From Streptomyces sp. JH14 (lineage in GTDB: Bacteria > Actinomycetota > Actinomycetes > Streptomycetales > Streptomycetaceae), in contig NZ_JAJNEL010000001.1 of the NCBI RefSeq assembly GCF_029428675.1, positions 5,642,001-5,706,000 of the forward strand: DNA of 64,000 bases, in the 5' to 3' direction. The translations under genes and the position numbers were made by a program. The notes beneath the pieces are model-generated. The model made no database searches. It worked only from the letters and a program-made list of their open reading frames with translations, and had not been told where the DNA came from. Shown here piece after piece: positions 32,886-41,769 of the stretch; within the stretch, counting starts at the first letter, position 1; every line of letters begins with the position of its first letter.

Positions 32886-34349
32886 ATGAAGCCCGACTGG
32901 TTCTCCGACCCGAAGGTCTGGCGTACCGAGGTCCTGGCCGGCTTGGTCGTCGCCCTCGCGCTGATTCCCGAGGCGATCTCGTTCTCGATCATCGCCGGTG
33001 TCGATCCCGCGCTGGGCCTGTTCGCCTCCTTCACCATGGCCGTCGTCATCTCGATCGTCGGTGGCCGACGGGCGATGATCTCCGCCGCCACCGGCGCCGT
33101 CGCGCTCGTCATCGCCCCGCTCAACCGCGAGCACGGCCTTGGCTACCTGATCGCCGCCGTCATCCTCGCCGGCGTCTTCCAGATCGTCCTCGGCGGGCTC
33201 GGGGTGGCGAAGCTGATGCGGTTCATCCCGCGCTCGGTGATGGTCGGCTTCGTCAACTCCCTGGCCATCCTGATCTTCATGGCCCAGGTCCCCGAGATGC
33301 GGAACGTCCCCTGGCCGGTCTACCCGCTGATCACCGGCGGACTCGTGCTGATGATCCTCCTCCCGAAGATCACCACTGTCATCCCCGCCCCGCTCGTCTC
33401 GATCGTGGTCCTGACCGTCATCACGGTCGCGGCCGGAATCGCCGTGCCGACCGTCGGCGACAAGGGGAAACTGCCCTCCTCTTTGCCCGTGCCGGGCCTG
33501 CCCGACGTGCCCTTCACGCTTGACACCCTGACGACCATCGCCCCCTACGCCTTCGCCATGGCGCTGGTCGGACTGATGGAGTCGCTGATGACCGCCAAGC
33601 TGGTCGACGACATCACCGACACGCACTCCAGCAAGACCCGCGAGTCCATCGGCCAGGGCATCGCCAACATCGTCACCGGATTCTTCGGAGGCATGGGCGG
33701 CTGCGCCATGATCGGTCAGACGATGATCAACGTGAGGGTCTCCGGCGCACGCACCCGCCTCTCGACCTTCCTCGCCGGAGCCTTCCTGATGGTGCTCTGC
33801 ATCGTCTTCGGCCCGGTCGTCTCCGGCATTCCCATGGCTGCCCTGGTAGCCGTCATGGTCATGGTGTCGTTCGCGACCTTCGACCGGCACTCCATCGCCC
33901 CGAAGACCCTCAAGCGCATGCCCGCCGGGGAGATCCTCGTCATGCTGGTCACCGTCGCCTGCGTCGTGGCCACCCACAACCTCGCCATCGGGGTCGTCGT
34001 CGGCTCCGTCACTGCCATGGTGATCTTCGCCAGACGCGTCGCCCACCTCGCCGAGGTCACGTCCGTCACCGACCCCGACCACACCACGGTCGTCTACCGG
34101 GTCACCGGTGAGCTCTTCTTCGCCTCCTCCAACGACCTCGTCGGCCGGTTCGACTACGCCGGAGATCCGAAGAACGTCGTCATCGACCTGAGCGCCGCCC
34201 ACATCTGGGACGCCTCCTCCGTCGCGGCCCTGGACGCCATCGAGACCAAGTACGCCCAGCGTGGCAAGACCGTCGAGATCACCGGCCTCAACACCCCCAG
34301 CGCCGACCTCCACGGCAAGCTCAGTGGCGAACTCGCCGCCGGCCACTGA
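32886..34349 (+). CDS. SulP-family anion permease with STAS domain
   Basis: 487 residues. Membrane domain to about 370 with many helices; the SulP signatures LALIPEAISFSIIAGVDPAL and an ISAATGAVALVIAPL segment are seen. A C-terminal STAS domain (about 385-480) contains VVIDLSAAHIWDASSVAALDAI. Substrates of the family include sulfate, bicarbonate and dicarboxylates; not assignable here. The start ATG 32886 is chosen; GTG 32859 in frame is an alternative. The roughly 370-base leader from the MerR dyad holds no other convincing gene. Confidence 0.9.
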   Translation: MKPDWFSDPKVWRTEVLAGLVVALALIPEAISFSIIAGVDPALGLFASFTMAVVISIVGGRRAMISAATGAVALVIAPLNREHGLGYLIAAVILAGVFQIVLGGLGVAKLMRFIPRSVMVGFVNSLAILIFMAQVPEMRNVPWPVYPLITGGLVLMILLPKITTVIPAPLVSIVVLTVITVAAGIAVPTVGDKGKLPSSLPVPGLPDVPFTLDTLTTIAPYAFAMALVGLMESLMTAKLVDDITDTHSSKTRESIGQGIANIVTGFFGGMGGCAMIGQTMINVRVSGARTRLSTFLAGAFLMVLCIVFGPVVSGIPMAALVAVMVMVSFATFDRHSIAPKTLKRMPAGEILVMLVTVACVVATHNLAIGVVVGSVTAMVIFARRVAHLAEVTSVTDPDHTTVVYRVTGELFFASSNDLVGRFDYAGDPKNVVIDLSAAHIWDASSVAALDAIETKYAQRGKTVEITGLNTPSADLHGKLSGELAAGH

Positions 34350-34492
34350 CGGCGGAGGCATGTCGGCTGACCTCGCCGATGCCGCGTAGCTCATCCTCGG
34401 TGCCAGGCGACACCGACGTGGCCGGGTCGGACATCGCTTTGTCGAGCGAAGCAGTCGACGGCGGAGCTCACAGCCCCGTGCGGGGGCGGGAG

Positions 34493-34632
34493 TCAGGCCT
34501 TCTCCAGGTAGGCGGACACGCCTTGCTTGCCGACCCGCTTACGAATGGCCTGCAGGGTGCCAGCGGTGAGCGAGATGGAGATGCCGCTGCCGGGGCCGTC
34601 CCGGGGAAGAAGTCGGTGTCGTCGTCAGCCAT
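34493..34632 (-). pseudogene. Possible RHH-type antitoxin remnant
   Basis: On the minus strand ATG 34632 starts MADDDTDFFP; after a one-base frame change the sequence reads GSGISISLTAGTLQAIRKRV then GKQGVSAYLEKA and stops at 34493. The second part resembles small actinobacterial antitoxin-like proteins that begin the same way. No toxin gene follows. The remaining gap bases 34350-34492 show nothing else. Confidence 0.35.
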
Positions 34633-34677
34633 GGCATGAATATGGCATTTCTAGCTATACAGCGACTTGCTGAGCCC

Positions 34678-35337
34678 TCAGTCCGGCATCCGCCCCAAGG
34701 GGCGACCTCGGTCGGCGCCGGTGGCCCCCTGACGGCTCAGACCCTCGAACAGTACGGCCGTGAGGGAGTCGGCCAGAGTCGTCACCGGGAGGTCTCCGTC
34801 GGGGCTGTACCACTCGATGAGGGAATTCACGGTGCCGAACAGCAGGCGACCTGCCAGGTGGGGATCGATGTCGTCGCGGACGCCTCCCTCGGCCATGGCG
34901 CGTATGACCAGGTCCGCGACTCGGTTGTCGAACTCGCGCCGCCGTGCGAGGGCCTGCCGCTCGGTGTCGCTGTTCCCGTGCAGCCGCAGCAGCAGGGTGA
35001 CGTACGGCAGCTCGGCCGCCAGCACCTCGACGCTGCGCCGTACGACGTGCCGCAGCCGGGCCGTTGCCGACGTGTCCGGTGCCGGGCTCTCGTCCAGTAC
35101 GGCGAACAGCGCGTCCAGAGCACGGGTGACGGCGAGGGACAGCAGCTCCTCCTTGCCGGAGACGTGGTGGTAGATGCTGGACTTGCTCAGACCGAGCCGC
35201 CGGGCCAGCTCCTCCATGCCGGTGCCGTCGTAGCCGCGTTCGTTGAAGACCGCGACCGCGACTTCCAGGAGGGAGTCACGGTCATAGGCGGGCCGCTCCG
35301 CGCGCCGTGCGGGGCGGCCGATGGGCGTGTTGCTCAT
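34678..35337 (-). CDS. paaR: TetR-family repressor of phenylacetate genes (PaaR-like)
   Basis: 219 residues. HTH near 20-65: SLLEVAVAVFNERGYDGTGM, EELARRLGLSKSSIYHHVSG, KEELL. The ligand domain carries TLLLRLHGNSDTERQALARR and NRVADLVIRAM, as in actinobacterial PaaR regulators that respond to phenylacetyl-CoA. It is 25 bases after paaK on the same strand, completing a paaI-paaK-paaR operon. Two matching inverted repeats, before paaI/paaN (37161) and before paaA (42167), are its probable operators. Start ATG 35337 (MSNTPIGRPARR) is preferred over an upstream in-frame codon. Confidence 0.82.
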   Translation of the reverse strand: MSNTPIGRPARRAERPAYDRDSLLEVAVAVFNERGYDGTGMEELARRLGLSKSSIYHHVSGKEELLSLAVTRALDALFAVLDESPAPDTSATARLRHVVRRSVEVLAAELPYVTLLLRLHGNSDTERQALARRREFDNRVADLVIRAMAEGGVRDDIDPHLAGRLLFGTVNSLIEWYSPDGDLPVTTLADSLTAVLFEGLSRQGATGADRGRPLGRMPD

Positions 35338-35362
35338 CCGGTCATTGTGACAAGGAAACGGG

Positions 35363-36709
35363 TCAGGCCCCACGCTGGTCCTTGATCCGGCGGAGTTTGC
35401 CGAGGGAACGTTCCAGGGTCTCGGGCTCCACGATCACCACCTCCACAGTCACGCCGACACTGTCCTTCACGCCCTTGGCGATCGCGCGGACAGCCGCCTC
35501 GCGCTGCTCCGGTCCTGCGCCGCGCTTGGCCTCGACACGGACGGTCATGTGGTCCATCCGTCCCCGTGTGGTCAGCTGGATCTGGAAGTGCGGGGTGACG
35601 CCGCGTACGCCCAGGACCACCTCTTCGATCTGGCTCGGGAAGACGTTCACCCCGCGCAGGATGATCATGTCGTCGCAGCGGCCGGTGATCTTCTCGATAC
35701 GACGGAAGCCGGGACGGGCGGTGCCGGGCAGCAGCCGGGTCAGGTCCCGGGTGCGGTAGCGGATGACCGGGAGCGCCTCCTTGGTGAGCGACGTGAAGAC
35801 GAGTTCACCGCTCTCGCCGTCGGCGAGGAGTTCGTCCGTGAACGGGTCGACGACCTCGGGGAGGAAGTGGTCCTCCCACACGTGCAGGCCGTCCTTGGTC
35901 TCCACGCACTCCTGCGCCACGCCGGGGCCCATCACCTCGGAGAGCCCGTAGATGTCGACGGCGTGGATGTCCATGCGCTCCTCGACCTCGCGGCGCATCG
36001 CCTCCGTCCACGGCTCGGCGCCGAAGATGCCGATCTTCAGGGACGTGGTGCGCGGGTCCACGCCCTGTCGCTCGAACTCGTCGAGCAGGGTGAGCATGTA
36101 GGAGGGGGTGACCATGATGATCTCGGGCTGGAAGTCCTGGATGATCTGCACCTGTCGGGCGGTCATGCCGCCGGACGCGGGGATCACGGTGCATCCGGCG
36201 CGTTCCGCGCCGTAGTGGGCGCCGAGGCCACCGGTGAACAGGCCGTAGCCGTAGGAGATGTGGACCTTGTGCCCGGGGCGGCCGCCGGCGGCGCGTATCG
36301 AGCGGGCGATCAGGTCCGCCCAGGTCGAAAGGTCCTTCTCGGTGTAGCCGACCACCGTGGGGCGGCCGGTCGTGCCGCTGGAGGCATGGATGCGCCGCAC
36401 GTCGGACATGGGGACGGCGAACATGCCGAAGGGGTAGGTCTCTCGCAGGTCGGCCTTGGTCGTGAAGGGGAACCGGGCCAGGTCCTGCAGGGTCCGGCAG
36501 TCGTCGGGGGTCACGCTGGCCTGGTCGAATTTCTTGCGGTAGAGCTCGACGTTGTCATAGGCGTGCCGCAGTGTCCGGCGGAGGCGGCGCAGCTGGAGCG
36601 CTTCCACCTCCTCGCGCGGCATCCGCTCGGCATCGTCCAGCAGCTCCGCCGGAAGGGGGTCACCGTGGCGGCGCGTGGTGTCCACCGGTGCGGTCGGTTC
36701 GCTGGTCAT
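35363..36709 (-). CDS. paaK: Phenylacetate-CoA ligase
   Basis: 448-residue AMP-forming ligase that makes phenylacetyl-CoA, the first committed step of the pathway. Seen: P-loop-like ATP motif IHASSGTTGRPTVVGYTEKD near 115-135, a DIYGLSEVMGPG segment near 245, and a C-terminal AMP-binding domain (YRTRDLTRLLPGTARPGFRR, then GRCDDMIILRGVNVFPSQIE). Length and motifs match PaaK. ATG 36709 overlaps the paaI stop codon by four bases. Confidence 0.95.
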   Translation of the reverse strand: MTSEPTAPVDTTRRHGDPLPAELLDDAERMPREEVEALQLRRLRRTLRHAYDNVELYRKKFDQASVTPDDCRTLQDLARFPFTTKADLRETYPFGMFAVPMSDVRRIHASSGTTGRPTVVGYTEKDLSTWADLIARSIRAAGGRPGHKVHISYGYGLFTGGLGAHYGAERAGCTVIPASGGMTARQVQIIQDFQPEIIMVTPSYMLTLLDEFERQGVDPRTTSLKIGIFGAEPWTEAMRREVEERMDIHAVDIYGLSEVMGPGVAQECVETKDGLHVWEDHFLPEVVDPFTDELLADGESGELVFTSLTKEALPVIRYRTRDLTRLLPGTARPGFRRIEKITGRCDDMIILRGVNVFPSQIEEVVLGVRGVTPHFQIQLTTRGRMDHMTVRVEAKRGAGPEQREAAVRAIAKGVKDSVGVTVEVVIVEPETLERSLGKLRRIKDQRGA

Positions 36710-37137
36710 TGCGGCTCCTTGAATTCCTTGCTCCGAACACTGCGGCTGCGGCCGCGGAACTCCGCGATCACCGTCTCGCCGCGTAGGACGCTCACGTCAT
36801 AGATGCCGCTGCGACCGAAACGGGTGATCTCCCGGGCGGTGGCGGTCAGCACGTCTCCCTCACGGGCGGGTGCCACGAACGTGACATCTGCTCCGGAGGC
36901 GACCGTGACCGGTCCGTGGCTGTTGCAGGCACAGGCGAAGGCGCTGTCGGCGAAGAGGAACAGATATCCGCCGTGAGCGGTCCCGTGACCGTTGACCATC
37001 GACTCCGTCACGGTCATGCGGAGCACCGCGGTCCCTTCGCCGTGCTCCAGCAGTTCGATGCCGAGAAGACGTGAAGCCTGGTCGGCGGCGAACATGCGCG
37101 CCGTCGGATCTGCGAGGGCGGGCATTGCCTCTGTCAT
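36706..37137 (-). CDS. paaI: Hydroxyphenylacetyl-CoA thioesterase PaaI
   Basis: 143-residue hotdog-fold thioesterase that releases CoA from stalled ring-hydroxylated intermediates. Active-site block MVNGHGTAHGGYLFLFADSA, followed by ACNSHGPVTVASGADVTFVA, as in the PaaI family. First gene of the leftward paaI-paaK-paaR operon, sharing a 96-base promoter region with paaN. Confidence 0.93.
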   Translation of the reverse strand: MTEAMPALADPTARMFAADQASRLLGIELLEHGEGTAVLRMTVTESMVNGHGTAHGGYLFLFADSAFACACNSHGPVTVASGADVTFVAPAREGDVLTATAREITRFGRSGIYDVSVLRGETVIAEFRGRSRSVRSKEFKEPQ

Positions 37138-37160
37138 GACTTATACCACCTTGTGTACCG

Positions 37161-37174
37161 ACCGAACATTCGGT
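37161..37174. promoter_or_regulatory. PaaR-type operator between paaI and paaN
   Basis: ACCGAA-CA-TTCGGT inverted repeat in the 96-base divergent promoter region. Its core ACCGNNCNNNCGGT is shared with the site at 42167 and, from memory, with the PaaR motif described in Corynebacterium glutamicum (ACCGNNCGNNCGGT). Confidence 0.65.
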
Positions 37175-37233
37175 TAGCGTGCGGCACGGCCAAGTAATTC
37201 AAGCCATGCCAGGGCCTGTCAAGAGGGAGTCAT

Positions 37234-38943
37234 ATGCATCACGCAGCCACTGAGGTGCCCGACCTCTTCGCCCGCCATCGCGCCCTGCTGGAACAGGCGG
37301 TGGCCGCGACGGAGAACCGGGAGCACTGGACGCCCTACCCCGAGTCACCCAGCAAGTCGGTCTACGGCGAGGACGCCGCCACGCTCGGTGAGGCGGTCTT
37401 CCGGGAGCAGATCGGCAGGCCCTTCGACCTTCCCGGGCATCCGGCGGAGGGGCGCGTGGCGCCCGAGGAGCACTCCCCGTACGGCTTCCCGCTGGGCATC
37501 AGCTACCCCCGTCTCTCACCGGCCGCGGCCGTGGCCGCCGCCAAGGACGCCACGGTGGCCTGGCGCAAGGCCGGCCCGGACACGCGCGCCGGGGTCGCCG
37601 CGGAGATCCTCGCCCGGCTGAACGCGGCGAGCTTCGAGATCGCCCACGCCGTGCAGCACACCACCGGGCAGGCGTTCGTCATGGCCTTCCAGGCGGGTGG
37701 CCCGCACGCCCAGGACCGCGGCCTCGAGGCTGTCGCCTACGCGTGGGCGGCGCAGAAGAAGCACCCGGCCGCCGCCCGCTGGAGCAAGCCTCAGCGCAAG
37801 GGCGGGGCCCTGGTGCTGGACAAGAAGTTCAGCCCCGTAGGCCGGGGCGTCTCACTGCTCGTCGCCTGCAACACCTTCCCCACCTGGAACGGCTACCCGG
37901 GCCTGTTCGCCTCGCTCGTCACCGGCAACCCGGTCCTGGTCAAGCCGCACCCGGGCGCCGTGCTGCCCCTGGCGATCACGGTGCGCATCGCCCGTGAGGT
38001 GCTGGCCGAGGCGGGCTTCAGCCCTGACCTCGTCCTTCTGGCCACCGAGGCGCCCGGCGGCCGGGACGCCGCCACGCTCGCCCTGGACCCGGACGTGCGG
38101 ATCGTCGACTTCACCGGTTCCACCGAGTTCGGTGACTGGCTGGAGACCAACGCACGCCAGGCCGCCGTCTACACCGAGAAGGCCGGCCTCAACACCGTCG
38201 TCCTCGACTCCACCGACGACTACCGCGGTCTGCTGGGCAACCTCGCCTTCTCGCTCTCGCTGTACAGCGGGCAGATGTGCACCACCCCGCAGAACCTGCT
38301 GATCCCCCGTGAGGGCATCGTCACCGACCAGGGTCCGCGGACGGCGGACGAGTTCGCCACCGACCTCGCCGCCGCCCTGGACAAGCTGCTCGGCGACCCC
38401 GCCCGTGCCGCCGGCACGCTGGGCGCGATCGTCAACGACGGTGTGCGCCACCGGCTCGAGGAAGCCGCCGGGATCGGCCGTACGGTGCGCTCGTCGACGT
38501 CCGTCGCACATCCCGACTACGACGAAGCGGACGTGCGGACGCCGCTCGTGGCGCGGCTGGACGCGGAGGCCGACCGGGAGGTCTACACCCGGGAGTGGTT
38601 CGGGCCGGTGTCCTTCGTGATCGGCACCGACTCCACCCGGCACAGCCTGGAGCTGTTCCGCGAGACGGTGCGCGCGCACGGTGCGCTGACCGCGGCAGTC
38701 CACTCCACCGAGGAGGAGGTGCTGGCCGCAGCCGAGGAAGCCGCCCTGGACGCCGGTGTCCACCTCTCCGAGAACCTCACCGGTCAGGTCTTCGTCAACC
38801 AGTCCTCCGCCTTCAGCGACTTCCACGGCAGCGCCGCCAACCCCGCGGCCAGCGCCACCCTGTCCGACGCGGCGTTCGTCACCGGCCGCTTCGCCGTCCT
38901 GCAGTCCCGCCGCCCCGTCAACACCGTCGAGGAGTCCGCCTGA
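37234..38943 (+). CDS. paaN: Phenylacetic acid degradation aldehyde dehydrogenase PaaN
   Basis: 569-residue aldehyde dehydrogenase superfamily protein that, in actinobacteria, oxidises the semialdehyde produced by ring opening. Seen: cofactor region LLVACNTFPTWNGYPGLFAS near 210, FTGSTEFGDWL near 295, catalytic Cys in YSGQMCTTPQNLLIP near 350. It lacks the C-terminal MaoC-like hydratase domain of E. coli PaaZ, so a separate hydratase must open the oxepin ring; none is seen in this window. Start ATG 37234 with GAGGGAG upstream. First gene of the rightward operon. Confidence 0.93.
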   Translation: MHHAATEVPDLFARHRALLEQAVAATENREHWTPYPESPSKSVYGEDAATLGEAVFREQIGRPFDLPGHPAEGRVAPEEHSPYGFPLGISYPRLSPAAAVAAAKDATVAWRKAGPDTRAGVAAEILARLNAASFEIAHAVQHTTGQAFVMAFQAGGPHAQDRGLEAVAYAWAAQKKHPAAARWSKPQRKGGALVLDKKFSPVGRGVSLLVACNTFPTWNGYPGLFASLVTGNPVLVKPHPGAVLPLAITVRIAREVLAEAGFSPDLVLLATEAPGGRDAATLALDPDVRIVDFTGSTEFGDWLETNARQAAVYTEKAGLNTVVLDSTDDYRGLLGNLAFSLSLYSGQMCTTPQNLLIPREGIVTDQGPRTADEFATDLAAALDKLLGDPARAAGTLGAIVNDGVRHRLEEAAGIGRTVRSSTSVAHPDYDEADVRTPLVARLDAEADREVYTREWFGPVSFVIGTDSTRHSLELFRETVRAHGALTAAVHSTEEEVLAAAEEAALDAGVHLSENLTGQVFVNQSSAFSDFHGSAANPAASATLSDAAFVTGRFAVLQSRRPVNTVEESA

Positions 38944-40166
38944 TGCCCGAAGACGTCTACCTGATAGACGGAGCGCGCACTCCGCAGGGCCGCTACGGCG
39001 GCGCCCTGGCCTCCATACGCCCCGACGACCTGGCCGCTCTCGTGGTCGGCGAGGCCGTGCGCCGCTCCGGTATACCGGCCGAGGCCGTGGACGAAGTGAT
39101 CCTCGGCGCGGCCAACCAGGCCGGCGAGGACAACCGGGACGTGGCCCGCATGGCGGTCCTGCTGGCCGGGCTGCCGCACACCGTGCCCGGCTACACCGTC
39201 AACCGGCTCTGCGCCTCGGGCCTGACCGCAGTCGCCTCGGCCGCCCAGGCGATCCGCGCCGGTGAGGCCGACCTGGTCGTGGCCGGCGGTGCGGAGTCCA
39301 TGACGCGCGCCCCGTGGGTGATGCAGAAGCCCGGGACCCCCTGGGCCAAGCCGGGGGAGGTGCACGACACGTCGCTGGGCTGGCGGTTCACCAACCCCCG
39401 CTTCACGGACGCCGACCGTGCCGTTCCCGCGGGTGCCGGACCCGAGACGGTGAAGCACACCCTGACGATGGGCGAGACCGCCGAAGAGGTGGCCGCGCTC
39501 GACGGCATCACCCGTGCCGAGTCCGACGCCTTCGCGCTGCGCAGCCACCAGCGGGCCGTCGCCGCCCAGGAGGCCGGCCGCTTCGACCGCGAGATCGTGC
39601 CCGTCCCCGTGAAGGACGGCGAGGTTTCGCGAGACGAGGGCCCCCGTCCCTCGACCACGCTGGAAAAGCTCGGCACCCTTCGCACCATCTTCCGCAAGAA
39701 CGGCATCGTCACCGCCGGTTCCTCCTCGCCGCTGTCCGACGGCGCCGCCGCCCTCGTCGTGGCGAGCGCGACGGCCGTGGACCGGTACGGGCTCACGCCT
39801 CGGGCTCGGATCGTCACCTCCGCCTCGGCCGGTGTCCAGCCGCACATCATGGGGCTCGGGCCGGTCCCCGCCACCGAAAAGGCCCTCTCCCGAGCCGGCT
39901 GGCGGACCGCGGACCTCGACGCCGTCGAGCTGAACGAGGCGTTCGCCGCCCAGGCCCTGGCAGTGATGCGGCGCCTGAAGCTCGACGAGGACAAGGTCAA
40001 CGCCGACGGCGGAGCCATCGCACTGGGGCACCCCCTGGGCTGCTCCGGTGCCCGCATCCTGCTGACCCTGCTGGGGCGTCTGGAGCGGGAGGACGCCCGC
40101 AGGGGTCTGGCGACCCTGTGCGTCGGCGTCGGCCAGGGTGTCGCGATGCTGGTGGAGAGGGTGTGA
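38943..40166 (+). CDS. paaJ: Acyl-CoA thiolase (3-oxoadipyl-CoA/dehydrosuberyl-CoA thiolase)
   Basis: 407-residue thiolase. Catalytic Cys in VNRLCASGLTAVASA near 89, His in GGAIALGHPLGCSGAR near 360, second Cys in LATLCVGVGQGVAM near 390; ELNEAFAAQALAVMRRL is also family-typical. In the pathway it performs the two thiolytic cleavages giving acetyl-CoA and succinyl-CoA. The ATG shares one base with the paaN stop codon. Symbol given by context; the sequence alone fits any PaaJ/PcaF-type thiolase. Confidence 0.92.
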   Translation: MPEDVYLIDGARTPQGRYGGALASIRPDDLAALVVGEAVRRSGIPAEAVDEVILGAANQAGEDNRDVARMAVLLAGLPHTVPGYTVNRLCASGLTAVASAAQAIRAGEADLVVAGGAESMTRAPWVMQKPGTPWAKPGEVHDTSLGWRFTNPRFTDADRAVPAGAGPETVKHTLTMGETAEEVAALDGITRAESDAFALRSHQRAVAAQEAGRFDREIVPVPVKDGEVSRDEGPRPSTTLEKLGTLRTIFRKNGIVTAGSSSPLSDGAAALVVASATAVDRYGLTPRARIVTSASAGVQPHIMGLGPVPATEKALSRAGWRTADLDAVELNEAFAAQALAVMRRLKLDEDKVNADGGAIALGHPLGCSGARILLTLLGRLEREDARRGLATLCVGVGQGVAMLVERV

Positions 40167-40171
40167 GCGCC

Positions 40172-40912
40172 ATGACCTACGAGACCCTCCTGGTCGAGGA
40201 GCGCGACGACCGGGTCGTCGTCACCCTGCACCGGCCCGACGCCCGCAACGCCATCAGCGGGCAGATGATCGCCGAACTGCACGACGTCTGCGCCGAGCTG
40301 GAGCGTCGGCCGAGGCTGCTGCTGCTCACCGGCCACGGCCGGGTGTTCGCGGGCGGTGCCGACATCGCCGAACTGCTGGGGCGCGGCCGCGACGAGGCAC
40401 TGCAAGGCATCAACAGCCGTCTGTTCGAGCGGGTGCGCCGACTGCCCATGCCGACCGTCGCCGCGGTCGACGGCTGGGCCCTGGGCGGCGGCGCCGAGCT
40501 GGCCTATGCCTGCGACCTGCGCATCGCCGGACCCGATGCCGTGTTCGGCAACCCCGAGCCGGGGCTCGGCATCCTCGCCGCGGCCGGGGCCTGCTGGCGG
40601 CTGCCCGAGCTGGTCGGCGAGTCGGTCGCCAAGCAGGTGCTGCTCGCCGGACGGAACCTCGACGCGCAGGCCGCCCTGGCCGCCGGGCTCGTCATCGACG
40701 TCGTACCGGCCGAGAAGCTTCTGGACGAGGCGCATGCGCTGCTCGACCGCATGGCCCGTTCCTCCGCCATGGCGTTGCGCCTGACCAAGCTCGTCGTCGA
40801 CTCGCCCGGCGCCCACCCGGTCGCCGACGACCTGGCGCAGGCCGTGCTGTTCGAGGGTGAGGACAAGAAGGACCGTATGACCCGTTTCCTGGAGAAGAGG
40901 AGCCGAAAGTGA
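40172..40912 (+). CDS. paaF: Enoyl-CoA hydratase/isomerase (crotonase family)
   Basis: 246-residue crotonase, the only intact one in this paa region. Oxyanion-hole segments FAGGADIAELLG and WALGGGAELAYACDLRIA, and catalytic Glu in GNPEPGLGILAAAGACW. By eye the second hydratase Glu position (AMEMVLTG in standard hydratases) appears as VAKQVLLAG, so Gln replaces Glu; this could alter hydratase versus isomerase activity. Its role as PaaF or PaaG is therefore uncertain. ATG 40172 has GAGAGGG upstream; GTG 40163 overlapping the thiolase stop codon is the alternative. Confidence 0.88.
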   Translation: MTYETLLVEERDDRVVVTLHRPDARNAISGQMIAELHDVCAELERRPRLLLLTGHGRVFAGGADIAELLGRGRDEALQGINSRLFERVRRLPMPTVAAVDGWALGGGAELAYACDLRIAGPDAVFGNPEPGLGILAAAGACWRLPELVGESVAKQVLLAGRNLDAQAALAAGLVIDVVPAEKLLDEAHALLDRMARSSAMALRLTKLVVDSPGAHPVADDLAQAVLFEGEDKKDRMTRFLEKRSRK

Positions 40913-41769
40913 CCACCAGCACCGCACCGGCTGTCGTCGGGGTAATCGGTGGCGGCCGCATGGGCGCAGGCATCGCCCAGTCCTACGCGACCGCGGGGTC
41001 GACCGTCACCGTGGTCGAGAACGGTGCCGAGGCCGCGGCCGCCGCCCTGGACCGGGTGGCCACGGGATTGAAGCGGGCCGCCGAACGCGACCGGCTCGAC
41101 GAACCGGCCGACGAGATCCTCGCCCGGGTGTCCACCGTGCAGTCGGTGGACGCGCTGCCCGCCGAGGCCGACCTGGTTGTGGAGGCCGTTCCCGAGGACT
41201 CCGCGCTCAAGGCCCGCGTCCTCGTCGCCGCCGAGCAGGCGGTGAGCGCGACGACGGTGCTGGCCAGCAACACCAGCTCTCTGTCCGTCACCGAGCTGGC
41301 CGCCGCCCTCACCCGTCCCGGCCGCTTCCTGGGCATGCACTTCTTCAACCCGGTGCCCGCCTCGGAACTGGTGGAGATCGTGGTGGCGCCGGGCACGGAC
41401 GCCGCCACGACCGAGGCGGCCCTGCGCTGGACGCGCTGCCTCGGCAAGAAGGACGTCGTCGTCAAGGACTCGCCCGGTTTCGCCAGCAGCCGTCTCGGGC
41501 TCGCCCTGGGCCTGGAGGCCATCCGCATGGTCGAGGAAGGCGTCGCCGAACCCGAAGCCATCGACGACGCGATGCGCCTCGGTTACAAGCACCCCATGGG
41601 ACCTCTGCGCCTGACCGACCTGGTCGGTCTGGACGTACGCCTGGCCATCGCGGAACACCTGCACGCCACCCTCGGTGAGCGGTTCGCCCCGCCGCGCCTG
41701 CTGCGCGAGAAGGTCGCCCGGGGCGAACTCGGCCGCAAGACCGGACAAGGGTTCTACACATGGCGGTGA
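40909..41769 (+). CDS. paaH: 3-hydroxyacyl-CoA dehydrogenase
   Basis: 286-residue NAD-dependent dehydrogenase that oxidises 3-hydroxyadipyl-CoA to 3-oxoadipyl-CoA. Seen: Rossmann motif VVGVIGGGRMGAGIAQSYA at residues 6-24, LASNTSSLSVTELAAAL with the catalytic Ser region, HFFNPVPASELVEIV with the catalytic His, DSPGFASSRL and a C-terminal helical domain. GTG 40909 overlaps the crotonase stop codon (GTGA). Its own end overlaps the ATG of the broken crotonase gene. Confidence 0.94.
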   Translation: MTTSTAPAVVGVIGGGRMGAGIAQSYATAGSTVTVVENGAEAAAAALDRVATGLKRAAERDRLDEPADEILARVSTVQSVDALPAEADLVVEAVPEDSALKARVLVAAEQAVSATTVLASNTSSLSVTELAAALTRPGRFLGMHFFNPVPASELVEIVVAPGTDAATTEAALRWTRCLGKKDVVVKDSPGFASSRLGLALGLEAIRMVEEGVAEPEAIDDAMRLGYKHPMGPLRLTDLVGLDVRLAIAEHLHATLGERFAPPRLLREKVARGELGRKTGQGFYTWR

